The notes under the pieces were generated by a model. That model was given only the letters and a program-made list of their open reading frames with translations, made no database searches and was not told the DNA's origin. Below, one piece after another: positions 14,451-21,887 of a stretch of DNA of 37,630 nucleotides (positions within the stretch are counted from its first letter, which is position 1; every line of letters starts with the position of its first letter). Location of the stretch: the NCBI GenBank assembly GCA_902773995.1, contig CACYGL010000010.1, positions 1 to 37,630 of the forward strand, read 5' to 3'. This DNA is from an uncultured Coriobacteriaceae bacterium. GTDB taxonomy: Bacteria; Actinomycetota; Coriobacteriia; Coriobacteriales; Atopobiaceae. A program made the translations under genes and the position numbers.

Positions 14451-15761
14451 CTAGCCTTCCTCTGCAATGCCTCCGAGGACGCGGAAGTCCTCGAAGAAGC
14501 GTGGGTACGACTTGGCGACGCACTCGGCGCCGCGGATGGTTGTGGGACCGGTTGCGTTGGCGCCGGCAATTGCCGCCATCATGGCGATGCGGTGGTCGTT
14601 CGCCGCGTCCACTGTGCCGCCGGAAAGCGGCCCGTTGCCATGGATGACAAGGGCGTCGGGCTCTTCCTCAACGCGGGCTCCCATGGCCGTGAGGGCCTCG
14701 CGCACGGTCTTCAGACGGTCTGACTCCTTGAGGCGAAGGCGGCCGGCGTTGGCGATAACCGTGGTGCCCGTGGCATTTGCGGCGATGGCGGCAAGCGGGG
14801 GCACGAGGTCCGGCGTGTCTCGCACGTCGATGGTGCGGCCGCGCAGAGCGTCAGGGGTTGTGGAGGCAGTGTTGCCCGAGCGCCCAACGCGTGCGCCAAA
14901 CGCGGCGGCGCAGGCCATGATCGCACGGTCGCCCTGTGCGCTCGAAAGGTCGAGCCCGCTCACCGAGACGCCCCCGGCAACGGCGCCCGCCGCAAGCCAG
15001 AAGGCGGCGTTGGACCAGTCTCCCTCGACCGTCACGGTGCCCGGCGAGACGGCGCCGCGGGCAGGAGAGACCGAGAGGACCGTGGCGCGGTCGCCGTCCA
15101 CGGTCTCGTGCGTCACGCCCACGTCGACGCCAAACTCGGCGAGCGCACGAATGGTGAGGCGGATGTAGGAGCGCGACTCAACGGGCTCCGTGACTACGAT
15201 CTCGCTGGGCGCCGAGAGGAGCGGGGCTGCCATGAGCAGGCCGCTCACGAACTGGGACGAGACATTCCCGGGGATGGAGAAGCGGCCCGGCAGGAGCGTG
15301 CCCGAGACCTCGAGGGGGAGCCTCCCGCGCGTGGAGAGCGTGACGCCATGGCAGACGAGCTCCTCGTAGAGGGGCGAGAGGGGACGCTCGGCAAGGCGGC
15401 CGTGGCCATCGAGGCTGCCTCCGCGGCCAAGCGCGGCAACGACTGGCAGCATGAAGCGAAGCGTCGAGCCTGACTCTCCGCAGTCGAGGTGCGCCGCGGG
15501 CGTGGCCTGCCGGATGTTGTCCGTGGCGCTCGTGCCGGGAAGGGGGTTCACCCTAAAGCCCAGGCACGTGCTCGCGATGCGTGCGCCGAGCGCTTCCAGG
15601 CAACTGACGGTGGCCTCGATGTCCTTGGAGGTCGCGTTGCAGTTGATGTCTGTGGTCCCAGGGCAGAGCGCTGCCATGATGAGCAGCCTGTGGGCCATCG
15701 ACTTCGAGGCGATGGCGGCAATGGTGCCGTGAAGCGGTGCAGGATGGATGGTCACGTCCAT
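14451..15761 (-). CDS. aroA: 5-enolpyruvylshikimate-3-phosphate synthase
   Basis: 436 residues, full length. Transfers enolpyruvyl from PEP to shikimate 3-phosphate. Visible motifs: SKSMAHRLLIMAAL near the N-terminus (shikimate-phosphate-binding Lys-Ser), DCGESGSTLRFMLP, LAERPLSPLYEEL, NVSSQFVSGLL, the catalytic DxxP region RDTPDLVPPLA, RLRLKESDRL, and NDHRIAMMAA near the C-terminus. Start ATG is preceded by GGGGA on the minus strand and lies three bases after the aroB stop; the stop is two bases from the aroC start, so translation is tightly linked. Confidence 0.96.
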   Translation of the reverse strand: MDVTIHPAPLHGTIAAIASKSMAHRLLIMAALCPGTTDINCNATSKDIEATVSCLEALGARIASTCLGFRVNPLPGTSATDNIRQATPAAHLDCGESGSTLRFMLPVVAALGRGGSLDGHGRLAERPLSPLYEELVCHGVTLSTRGRLPLEVSGTLLPGRFSIPGNVSSQFVSGLLMAAPLLSAPSEIVVTEPVESRSYIRLTIRALAEFGVDVGVTHETVDGDRATVLSVSPARGAVSPGTVTVEGDWSNAAFWLAAGAVAGGVSVSGLDLSSAQGDRAIMACAAAFGARVGRSGNTASTTPDALRGRTIDVRDTPDLVPPLAAIAANATGTTVIANAGRLRLKESDRLKTVREALTAMGARVEEEPDALVIHGNGPLSGGTVDAANDHRIAMMAAIAGANATGPTTIRGAECVAKSYPRFFEDFRVLGGIAEEG

Positions 15762-15764
15762 GTT

Positions 15765-16856
15765 CTAATCCCCGCAGCCGAGGTCGATCACGTGGCGAAG
15801 CTCCTCAAGCGAGACCTTGCGCAACTCGACTGCGCCAATGCGCGTGGGCACCACGAGGGTCACGCCGTCTGCGCGGCGCTTCTTGTCGCGTGCCGCATAC
15901 TCGACGAGCGTGTCGTGGTCGATGTCCGTGTTGGTGGGAAGCCCGTAGGCCTCGACGCAGGTCACGATGCGGTCCGCGACGTCCTGCTCACACCAGCCAA
16001 GGCGTGCGGAGGCCCGGGCAACGCAGCAGAGGCCTGCAGCGACGCAGCTCCCGTGGCCCAGCGTGAAGTCGCTTGCCGCCTCAATGGCGTGTCCGATGGT
16101 GTGGCCCAGGTTGAGCGTTTGCCGACGGCCGTGCTCCTGCTCGTCCGCGTCGACTACGTCGCGCTTGATCTGGACGTTTCTTGCAACGATGCCCACGAGC
16201 CTGTCGGGGTCAAAGCCAGGTGCGCACACGGGGTCCTTACGCAGCTGGTCAAAGAGCTTCTCATCTGCAAGCACACCGTGCTTGATCATCTCGCCGCACG
16301 AGTCGCGCAACAGCTCGGGCGAGACGGTGGCCAGGCAGTCGATGTCGGCAACAACCAGCGACGGCTGCAGGAAGGCGCCGGCAAGGTTCTTGCCGGCCTC
16401 CAGGTCCACGGCGGTCTTGCCGCCCACGGACGAGTCGACCATCGCGAGAAGCGACGTGGGCACCTGGACCACCTGAATGCCGCGCTGGTAAAGGGCTGCG
16501 GCAAGGCCGGCCATGTCACCAGTAACGCCTCCACCCACGGCCACGACGGCGTCGGAGCGCGTGAGGCCCGCCTGTGCCATGTGCTCGAGGATGTCCCCCA
16601 GCGTCGAGAGGCGCTTGTGCTCCTCGCCTGCGGGGAAGTTGATGGTCGAGACCGCAATGCCTGTTGACCCAAGTGACTCCTCGACTGGCTTCGCGTAGAG
16701 CGGCGCCACGTTCGAGTCCGAGATGAGGGCTACATGCGTGACCTTGGGGCATGCCTTGGCGACAAGCTCGCCCACCGAGGCGAGAAGCCCGCGGCCAACG
16801 TGGACCTCGTACGAGCGCGAGGGCGTGTGTACGGGGATGACGTGGGTCTTGCTCAT
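15765..16856 (-). CDS. aroB: 3-dehydroquinate synthase
   Basis: 363 residues from the ATG at 16856, which overlaps the tyrA stop by four bases (ATGA) with GGAGG upstream; the longer open frame is a shadow through tyrA. The enzyme converts DAHP to 3-dehydroquinate with NAD and a divalent metal. Visible motifs: SDSNVAPLY, GGGVTGDMAGLAAA, QVPTSLLAMVDSSVGGKT, the metal-binding GEMIKHG and NLGHTIGHAIE, and the C-terminal RDKKRRADG. Complete and normal for the family. Confidence 0.96.
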   Translation of the reverse strand: MSKTHVIPVHTPSRSYEVHVGRGLLASVGELVAKACPKVTHVALISDSNVAPLYAKPVEESLGSTGIAVSTINFPAGEEHKRLSTLGDILEHMAQAGLTRSDAVVAVGGGVTGDMAGLAAALYQRGIQVVQVPTSLLAMVDSSVGGKTAVDLEAGKNLAGAFLQPSLVVADIDCLATVSPELLRDSCGEMIKHGVLADEKLFDQLRKDPVCAPGFDPDRLVGIVARNVQIKRDVVDADEQEHGRRQTLNLGHTIGHAIEAASDFTLGHGSCVAAGLCCVARASARLGWCEQDVADRIVTCVEAYGLPTNTDIDHDTLVEYAARDKKRRADGVTLVVPTRIGAVELRKVSLEELRHVIDLGCGD

Positions 16857-17737
16857 CGGGCCTCGGCCTCCCTCTTGAGGCGGTCGCCCTCCGCGAGCAG
16901 CGCCTGGAGCTTCTCGGCATCGCGTGCGTCGATGGCGTCCTTGTAGGCCTGGAGGTTCTCGATGATGGTACCCACCTCGCGCGAGAGGTTGTCGGCGTTG
17001 TCGAGGAAGAGCTCGGTCCACATGGGGGCATTGAGGCGCGCCACGCGCGTGAGGTCCTTGTACGATCCTGCCGAGAAGCCCTTGTGCTCCTGCGCCGTGG
17101 GGCTCTTGACGTAGGCGTTGGAGACCACGTGCGCGAGCTGCGAGGTGTAGGCGATCATGCGGTCGTGGTTCTCGGCGGTTGAGAGCGTGAACGAGCCAAA
17201 GCCGCATGGCTCGAGCAGGTGCTTCAGGCGCTCCAGGATGGCCACGCGCTCGAAGTCGTCCATCTGCGGAGGCACCACGACCATGGGCGCGTTGTGGAAC
17301 ATGTTCGCACGGGCGTGCGCAAAGCCGGAGTACTGGGTGCCCGCCATGGGGTGGCAGCCCACGAAGGTCCAGGGCTGGCCATCGGATATCTTGCCGCAGC
17401 GCTCGCAGATGATGCGCTTGACGCCCACGGTGTCGATGACGATGGCGCCCGGCGAGATGAGGTTGGCCATCTCTCCCAGCCAGTCTATGCTCACCTGGGG
17501 GTAGCCCGCGAGGATGATGAGCTCGCAGGTGGGGATCGTCTTGTCGGTGAGCTCGCCTGCGATGGTCTCTATCTCTGCCATCTCGGTGACGGAGTGCGTG
17601 CGGTTCCATCCGTACACCTCGCGCCCCGCAGCCGCGAGCGCCTTGGCGAAGGAGCCACCCATGAGGCCCAGGCCAACGACGCCCACGCGGTCGGGGACAA
17701 AGGTGGAGGAACCGGAGCGCTGGTTATTCTCGGCCAT
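16853..17737 (-). CDS. tyrA: Prephenate dehydrogenase
   Basis: 294 residues; start follows the DAHP synthase stop immediately, with GGAGG 8-9 bases upstream. It oxidatively decarboxylates prephenate to 4-hydroxyphenylpyruvate for tyrosine. The N-terminal Rossmann motif is VGLGLMGGSFAKAL; NAD-binding region WNRTHSV; the catalytic HPMAGT and the helical C-terminal domain (SQLAHVVSNAY, GSYKDLTRVA) follow. There is no chorismate mutase domain (the one in pheA must serve both branches) and no clear C-terminal ACT domain, so feedback by Tyr is not evident. Confidence 0.93.
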   Translation of the reverse strand: MAENNQRSGSSTFVPDRVGVVGLGLMGGSFAKALAAAGREVYGWNRTHSVTEMAEIETIAGELTDKTIPTCELIILAGYPQVSIDWLGEMANLISPGAIVIDTVGVKRIICERCGKISDGQPWTFVGCHPMAGTQYSGFAHARANMFHNAPMVVVPPQMDDFERVAILERLKHLLEPCGFGSFTLSTAENHDRMIAYTSQLAHVVSNAYVKSPTAQEHKGFSAGSYKDLTRVARLNAPMWTELFLDNADNLSREVGTIIENLQAYKDAIDARDAEKLQALLAEGDRLKREAEAR

Positions 17738-18766
17738 CTACTCTGCCTCCTCGACGGGCGCAGTCACGGCCTCGCGAATGAGGCGGATGCGGCGCATGGC
17801 GTCGTCGAACTGCGCGGGGGTGAGCGCCTGTGCGCCGTCGGACCAGGCCTCGCTGGGGTTGTCGTGGACCTCGATCTCCAGGCCGTCTGCGCCCGCGGCC
17901 GTTGCGGCGTATGCTGCCGACCGCACGTAGCGGGTGTAGCCCGTGGCGTGGCTGGGGTCGCCAACAACCGGCAGGTGAGACAGGTGGTGCAGGACGGGGA
18001 TTGCGTTCACGTCGAAGGTGTTTCTCGTGCGCGTCTCAAACGTGCGGATGCCGCGCTCGCACAGGATCACGTTGGGGTTGCCCTCGCTCATGATGTACTC
18101 GGCGCCCATGAGGAGCTCGTCGATGGTCTCGGAGAGGCCACGCTTGAGGAGCACCGGCACCTGGGTCTTGCCAACCTCGCGCAGCAGGGGGAAGTTCTGG
18201 GCGTTGCGGGCGCCAATCTGCATGACGTCGATGCCCTTGTCGAGGAAGAGCTGGACATCGCGTGGGTCCATGACCTCCGTCACGATGGGCATGTCAAGCT
18301 CGGCGGACGCCTCAACGAGAAGGTCGAGGCCCTTCTCGCCCATGCCCTGATAGGAGTACGGACTGGTACGCGGCTTGTAGGCGCCGCCGCGAAGCATGGT
18401 TGCCCCGGATGCCTTGACGGCACGGGCGATGTCGAAGAGGTTCTTGCCCTCAACGGAGCAGGGGCCGGCGATGACCTGGAAGTTGCCGCCACCTATCTTC
18501 ACGCTGCGGCCGCAGTCCACCACCGTGTCCTCGGGGTGGAACTTGCGGTTTGCCTTCTTGAAGGGCTCCGAGACACGCTGGACGCGCTCGATGATGTCCA
18601 TCGACTCGAGGAGGAAGGGGTCAATCTGCGTGGTGTCGCCAATGATGCCGACGATGGTCTCGTTGTCGCCCTGGGAAACGTTGGTCTTGAAGCCGCGTCC
18701 TTCGATCCACTTGACGAAATGGTCAAGCTGGTCTTGGGTGGCCGTCTCTTTAACTACTGCAATCAT
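17738..18766 (-). CDS. aroF: 3-deoxy-7-phosphoheptulonate synthase (DAHP synthase, type I-beta)
   Basis: 342 residues from the ATG at 18766, with GGAAAGG ten bases upstream. First enzyme of the pathway, condensing PEP and erythrose 4-phosphate. Residues ~1-70 form a ferredoxin-like regulatory domain (IAVVKETATQDQLDHFVKWI), as in Thermotoga-type enzymes, where this domain gives allosteric control by Tyr or Phe. The catalytic barrel shows VIAGPCSVEG, LRGGAYKPRTSPYSYQG, LLKRGLS, ILCERGIRTFE and DPSHATG. It is the first gene of the operon, so the intergenic region upstream should hold the promoter. The gene could equally be named aroG or aroA(G). Confidence 0.95.
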   Translation of the reverse strand: MIAVVKETATQDQLDHFVKWIEGRGFKTNVSQGDNETIVGIIGDTTQIDPFLLESMDIIERVQRVSEPFKKANRKFHPEDTVVDCGRSVKIGGGNFQVIAGPCSVEGKNLFDIARAVKASGATMLRGGAYKPRTSPYSYQGMGEKGLDLLVEASAELDMPIVTEVMDPRDVQLFLDKGIDVMQIGARNAQNFPLLREVGKTQVPVLLKRGLSETIDELLMGAEYIMSEGNPNVILCERGIRTFETRTRNTFDVNAIPVLHHLSHLPVVGDPSHATGYTRYVRSAAYAATAAGADGLEIEVHDNPSEAWSDGAQALTPAQFDDAMRRIRLIREAVTAPVEEAE

Positions 18767-19153
18767 GGTGGCATGCCTTTCCGAGGCCGCGTGTGGGCAG
18801 CGGCCGTCTTGTCGCATAGGGATTGGAATGCTACCACGGAGGGGACTCTTTGCAGGGCTTGTGCCTGCGGCGTTAACAAAGGCGAACTATTGCCGTGCCG
18901 CTTGCTGTGGCTTTCTCGGTGGCTTGCTTGTCCGCACTCGAGGCGCTTCTCGGCTACCTCTCGCTCTCTTCTCGGAGATTAGCTCCTATTCTTTAAAACG
19001 TTATGCGTTACCTGGTCAAACGTCGATTCGTTTTAAGAACAGGAGCTAAACTCCGCCGAGAGTGACAACAGAGAGGCTGACGAGAGAGACCGCAGCGGGG
19101 CTGGCGAGAGGGACAGTGAAGAGAGACAGCCGAGAAGGATCTCGTTGCGCTAC
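18767..19153. other. Gene-free 387-bp region upstream of the aro operon
   Basis: No protein is supported here. The half near aroF contains a GGCCGC/GCGGCC hairpin about 40 bases before the start and a smaller GCAGG/CCTGC hairpin, both possible leader structures. No T-box sequence or aromatic-rich leader peptide is seen. The far half is a set of nested inverted repeats, listed separately, with a candidate minus-strand promoter in its centre. Confidence 0.6.
18947..19136. repeat. Nested inverted repeats with central candidate promoter
   Basis: Inner arms 18979-19000 and 19029-19049 are near-perfect complements (TTAGCTCCT, one A/G difference, then TTCTT and AAAACG) around a 28-base centre. Outer arms start at CTTCTCGGCT (left) and end at AGCCGAGAAG (right), so the whole 190 bases can fold back. 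The right flank carries five GAGAG motifs. In the centre, on the minus strand, TTGACC is followed 17-18 bases later by TTAAAG or TAAAGA, a weak promoter toward the aro operon. The arms would then be operator sites at -10 and upstream of -35. A structured RNA or small palindromic element is the alternative. Confidence 0.55.
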
Positions 19154-19184
19154 AAAAAAGCCCAGGGCGACAAGCACCCTGGGC
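19154..19184 (-). terminator. Rho-independent terminator after tRNA-Arg
   Basis: On the minus strand GCCCAGGG and CCCTGGGC form a perfect 8-bp stem with a 9-base loop, followed by TTTTTT. It begins 12 bases after the tRNA CCA end. Confidence 0.93.
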
Positions 19185-19196
19185 TGCGTGTGCACC

Positions 19197-19273
19197 TGGT
19201 GACCCCGGTGGGGTTCGAACCCACGACCTTTCGCTCCGGAGGCGAACGCTCTAATCCACTGAGCTACGGGGCC
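19197..19273 (-). tRNA. tRNA-Arg (anticodon CCG)
   Basis: 77 bases including an encoded CCA. Minus strand: acceptor GGCCCCG pairs with CGGGGTC, D arm GCTC/GAGC, anticodon stem TTCGC/GCGAA with loop CTCCGGA (anticodon CCG, reads CGG), T arm GTGGG-TTCGAAC-CCCAC, discriminator A. All arms are intact. Confidence 0.97.
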
Positions 19274-19284
19274 AACGGCCTTTG

Positions 19285-19290
19285 ATTATA
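19285..19290 (-). promoter_or_regulatory. -10 box of tRNA-Arg promoter
   Basis: A perfect TATAAT on the minus strand, 12 bases before the tRNA 5' end, so transcription would start a few bases upstream of it. No clear -35 box at 16-18 bases. Confidence 0.6.
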
Positions 19291-19442
19291 GGCAAACTTC
19301 CCAACTTGGCTACCGTCACCGCGGATTGACATCGTCACGACTCGCCCACAACACCCAAGTCGATCCGCGCCCGTTTGGGCCGCTCGCATACAATGGACAT
19401 TCGGCACCCGCTGCCCTGCGGCAGCCTAAGCGAGGGGAGACC

Positions 19443-21887
19443 ATGACGCGCAACACCACACCTGCCACCGGGGACAAGCCCAAGACAAACGTCGAGGGTC
19501 TCTCTTCCGCCGAGGTCGAGGAGCGCGTCGCCGCCGGGAAGACCAACGCCAACACCGACGTCAAGACAAAATCCGTGCGCCGGATTCTGGCTGAGCACAC
19601 GTTTACCCTCTTCAACGGCGTCAACGTTGGCATGGCGGTTCTCGTGGCTATCACGGGCCAGTGGCGAAACCTGCTTTTCATGGGCGTGGTCATCTGCAAC
19701 CTGGTCATCGGCGTCTTTCAGGAGATCCGGGCCAAGCGCATGGTCGACAGGCTCTCGATCCTAACAGAGAAGCGCGTTCGCGTGATGCGCGACGGCCAGG
19801 TGGTGGAGCTGCTTCCCTCGGAGCTGGTGCTCGACGACTGCATTCTCCTGGCGCATGGCGAGCAGGTCCCCGCAGACTCCGTGGTGCTCAGGGGTCAGGT
19901 CCACATGGACGAGTCCCTCCTCACGGGCGAGAGCCGCCCCGTTCCCAAAGGAGCGGGCGACACGCTCTTGAGCGGCAGCTTTGTAGACTCCGGGAATCTT
20001 CTCGCCCGCGTGACCAAGGTGGGCCAGGAGGGCTACGCGGCCCGTATCAACGCCGAGGCAAAGTACGTTAAGCCCGTGCACTCGCAGATCCTGGATTCCC
20101 TCAAGGCCATCATCCGCCTGGGCACCTACGCGCTCTTTCCCCTGGGCATTGGCCTATTCCTGCGCACCCTCTTCATGGACGGCTCCACCCTGAACGACGC
20201 AATCCTCTCGGCCGTTGCTGCGGTGGTGGGCATGATCCCCCAGGGGCTAGTGCTTCTCACCTCGAGCATCCTGGCCATCGCCACCACGCGTCTGGCCTCG
20301 CGCAAGGTCCTCGTGCAGCAGACCTACTGCGTGGAGACGCTTGCGCGCGTGGACACGCTGTGCCTAGACAAGACGGGCACCATCACCACGGGTCGCATGG
20401 AGGTCTCGCACGTCGAGGCGGCCACTGGGTGCAGCGTGGCCCAAGTTGAGAAGGCGCTGGCCGCCGTTGTCCGCGCGTCGGAGGGTGATGCCAACGATAC
20501 GGCCCAGGCGCTTCTCGCCCACGCCAACAAGATGGGCGTCGAGAGGGGAGAGGCACCCCGGCGCGTGGTCCCCTTTACCTCGCGGCGCAAGTGCTCTGGT
20601 TGCGTGACGGCAGACGGACGCGCCCTCGTCCTGGGCGCTGCGCGCTTTGTCCTGGACGAGAGTGGCGTGGCTCAAGCGGCAGACCTTGCAGCCGGTTTCG
20701 ACCCCTGTGAGCGCGTGCTCGTTGTCTGCGAGGTCGAGGGCTTCGACGCTGAGGGCGCACCCCAGGGGACGGCGTCTCTTCTCGGCGTTGTTGGCATCCA
20801 AGACGAGCTTCGCGCAACGGCCCCACAGACCATGCGCTACTTCATCGACCAGGGCGTCGACCTGCGCGTCATTTCCGGCGACGACCCGGCAACCGTCTCG
20901 GCTATCGCAGCAAGGGCGGGCGTTCCGCATGCCGAGAAGGCCGTGGACGCCTCGGCCCTCAAGACCGAGGCAGACCTCGTTGATGCAGCTCGCCGCTACC
21001 ACGTCTTTGGTCGCGTCACGCCCGAGCAGAAGCGCTCGCTCGTGCGCGCCCTTCGCGCGGACGGCCACGTTGTTGCCATGACGGGCGACGGCGTGAACGA
21101 CGTGCTCGCGCTGCGCGAGGCGGACTGCTCGATCTCGGTGGCCTCCGGCTCTGCCGCGGCCCGCAACGTCTCGGAGATCGTCCTTGCCGACAACGACTTC
21201 TCCCACATGCCCGAGGTTGTTGCCGAGGGTCGCCGCTCGATCAACAACCTCCAGCGCTCCGCCTCGCTCTTCCTCGTCAAGACCGTCTACACGGCTCTTC
21301 TCGCACTGGTGTGCATCTTCTTCCCGCCCTATCCCTTCATCCCCATACAGATGTCGCTCATCTCGGCCGCCATCATTGGCATTCCGTCGTTCGTTCTTGC
21401 ACTGGAGCCTAACCACGACCGCGTGAGCGGCGGTTTCCTTGGCCATGTGCTCGCGCGCTCGATCCCCGCATCGGCCGGCATCACGGTGGCGCTCGTCGTG
21501 GCCCTCGCTGCCGAGCGCATCATGCCCATGGACTTTGCCCAGACCTCTACCGTCTGCATGCTGCTCGTTGCAATTGTTGGCATCCGCCTCATCTGGCGCA
21601 TCTCGCAGCCCCTGACGCCGCTTCGCACCGCGCTTCTCATTACGGTTGCGGCGATTGTTGCCGTCGGGTGTACGGTCTTTGGTGCCTTCTTCATGGTGGC
21701 CCCTCTCACGCCTAGTATGTGTGTCTTGGTCATCATCACGGGTGCGCTCTCGTGCATCCTGTTCGACACGCTCTTCAACCGCTCGATAGCCCTTGCCAAT
21801 AACGGCGGGGGCATCGCCCGCCTTGCAGACAGACTGGAGGAGACCCATGTCACTCACAGAAGGAACGCCAAGCACCAGGGAGTTTAA
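19443..21887 (+). CDS. Cation-transporting P-type ATPase, CtpE-like
   Basis: 814 residues from the ATG at 19443 behind GAGGGGAG; upstream in-frame codons lack a ribosome binding site. Actuator motif TGES (161-164), phosphorylation motif DKTGT (309-313), hinge GDGVNDVLALREAD and ten or so membrane segments are visible. Motif MIPQGLVLLTSS (264 onward) in the membrane domain replaces the PEGL of most P2-type pumps. This and the overall pattern match the CtpE group; Mycobacterium CtpE has been linked to calcium uptake. No Cys-Pro-Cys is present, which argues against a heavy-metal pump. Substrate is inferred. The last 41 bases overlap the aconitase gene. Confidence 0.88.
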   Translation: MTRNTTPATGDKPKTNVEGLSSAEVEERVAAGKTNANTDVKTKSVRRILAEHTFTLFNGVNVGMAVLVAITGQWRNLLFMGVVICNLVIGVFQEIRAKRMVDRLSILTEKRVRVMRDGQVVELLPSELVLDDCILLAHGEQVPADSVVLRGQVHMDESLLTGESRPVPKGAGDTLLSGSFVDSGNLLARVTKVGQEGYAARINAEAKYVKPVHSQILDSLKAIIRLGTYALFPLGIGLFLRTLFMDGSTLNDAILSAVAAVVGMIPQGLVLLTSSILAIATTRLASRKVLVQQTYCVETLARVDTLCLDKTGTITTGRMEVSHVEAATGCSVAQVEKALAAVVRASEGDANDTAQALLAHANKMGVERGEAPRRVVPFTSRRKCSGCVTADGRALVLGAARFVLDESGVAQAADLAAGFDPCERVLVVCEVEGFDAEGAPQGTASLLGVVGIQDELRATAPQTMRYFIDQGVDLRVISGDDPATVSAIAARAGVPHAEKAVDASALKTEADLVDAARRYHVFGRVTPEQKRSLVRALRADGHVVAMTGDGVNDVLALREADCSISVASGSAAARNVSEIVLADNDFSHMPEVVAEGRRSINNLQRSASLFLVKTVYTALLALVCIFFPPYPFIPIQMSLISAAIIGIPSFVLALEPNHDRVSGGFLGHVLARSIPASAGITVALVVALAAERIMPMDFAQTSTVCMLLVAIVGIRLIWRISQPLTPLRTALLITVAAIVAVGCTVFGAFFMVAPLTPSMCVLVIITGALSCILFDTLFNRSIALANNGGGIARLADRLEETHVTHRRNAKHQGV

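Noticed and set aside
17219..18982. 587-codon plus-strand frame opposite tyrA and DAHP synthase
   Set aside because: Shadow frame with repetitive composition and no start signal.
19058..19125. GAGAG motifs as a possible CRISPR-like array
   Set aside because: Five-base motifs at irregular spacing (11-24) with no long conserved repeat; they are better explained as part of the foldback region.
19197..19273. tRNA-Arg as an integration site for a mobile element
   Set aside because: No integrase gene and no repeated tRNA 3' end in the flanking sequence.
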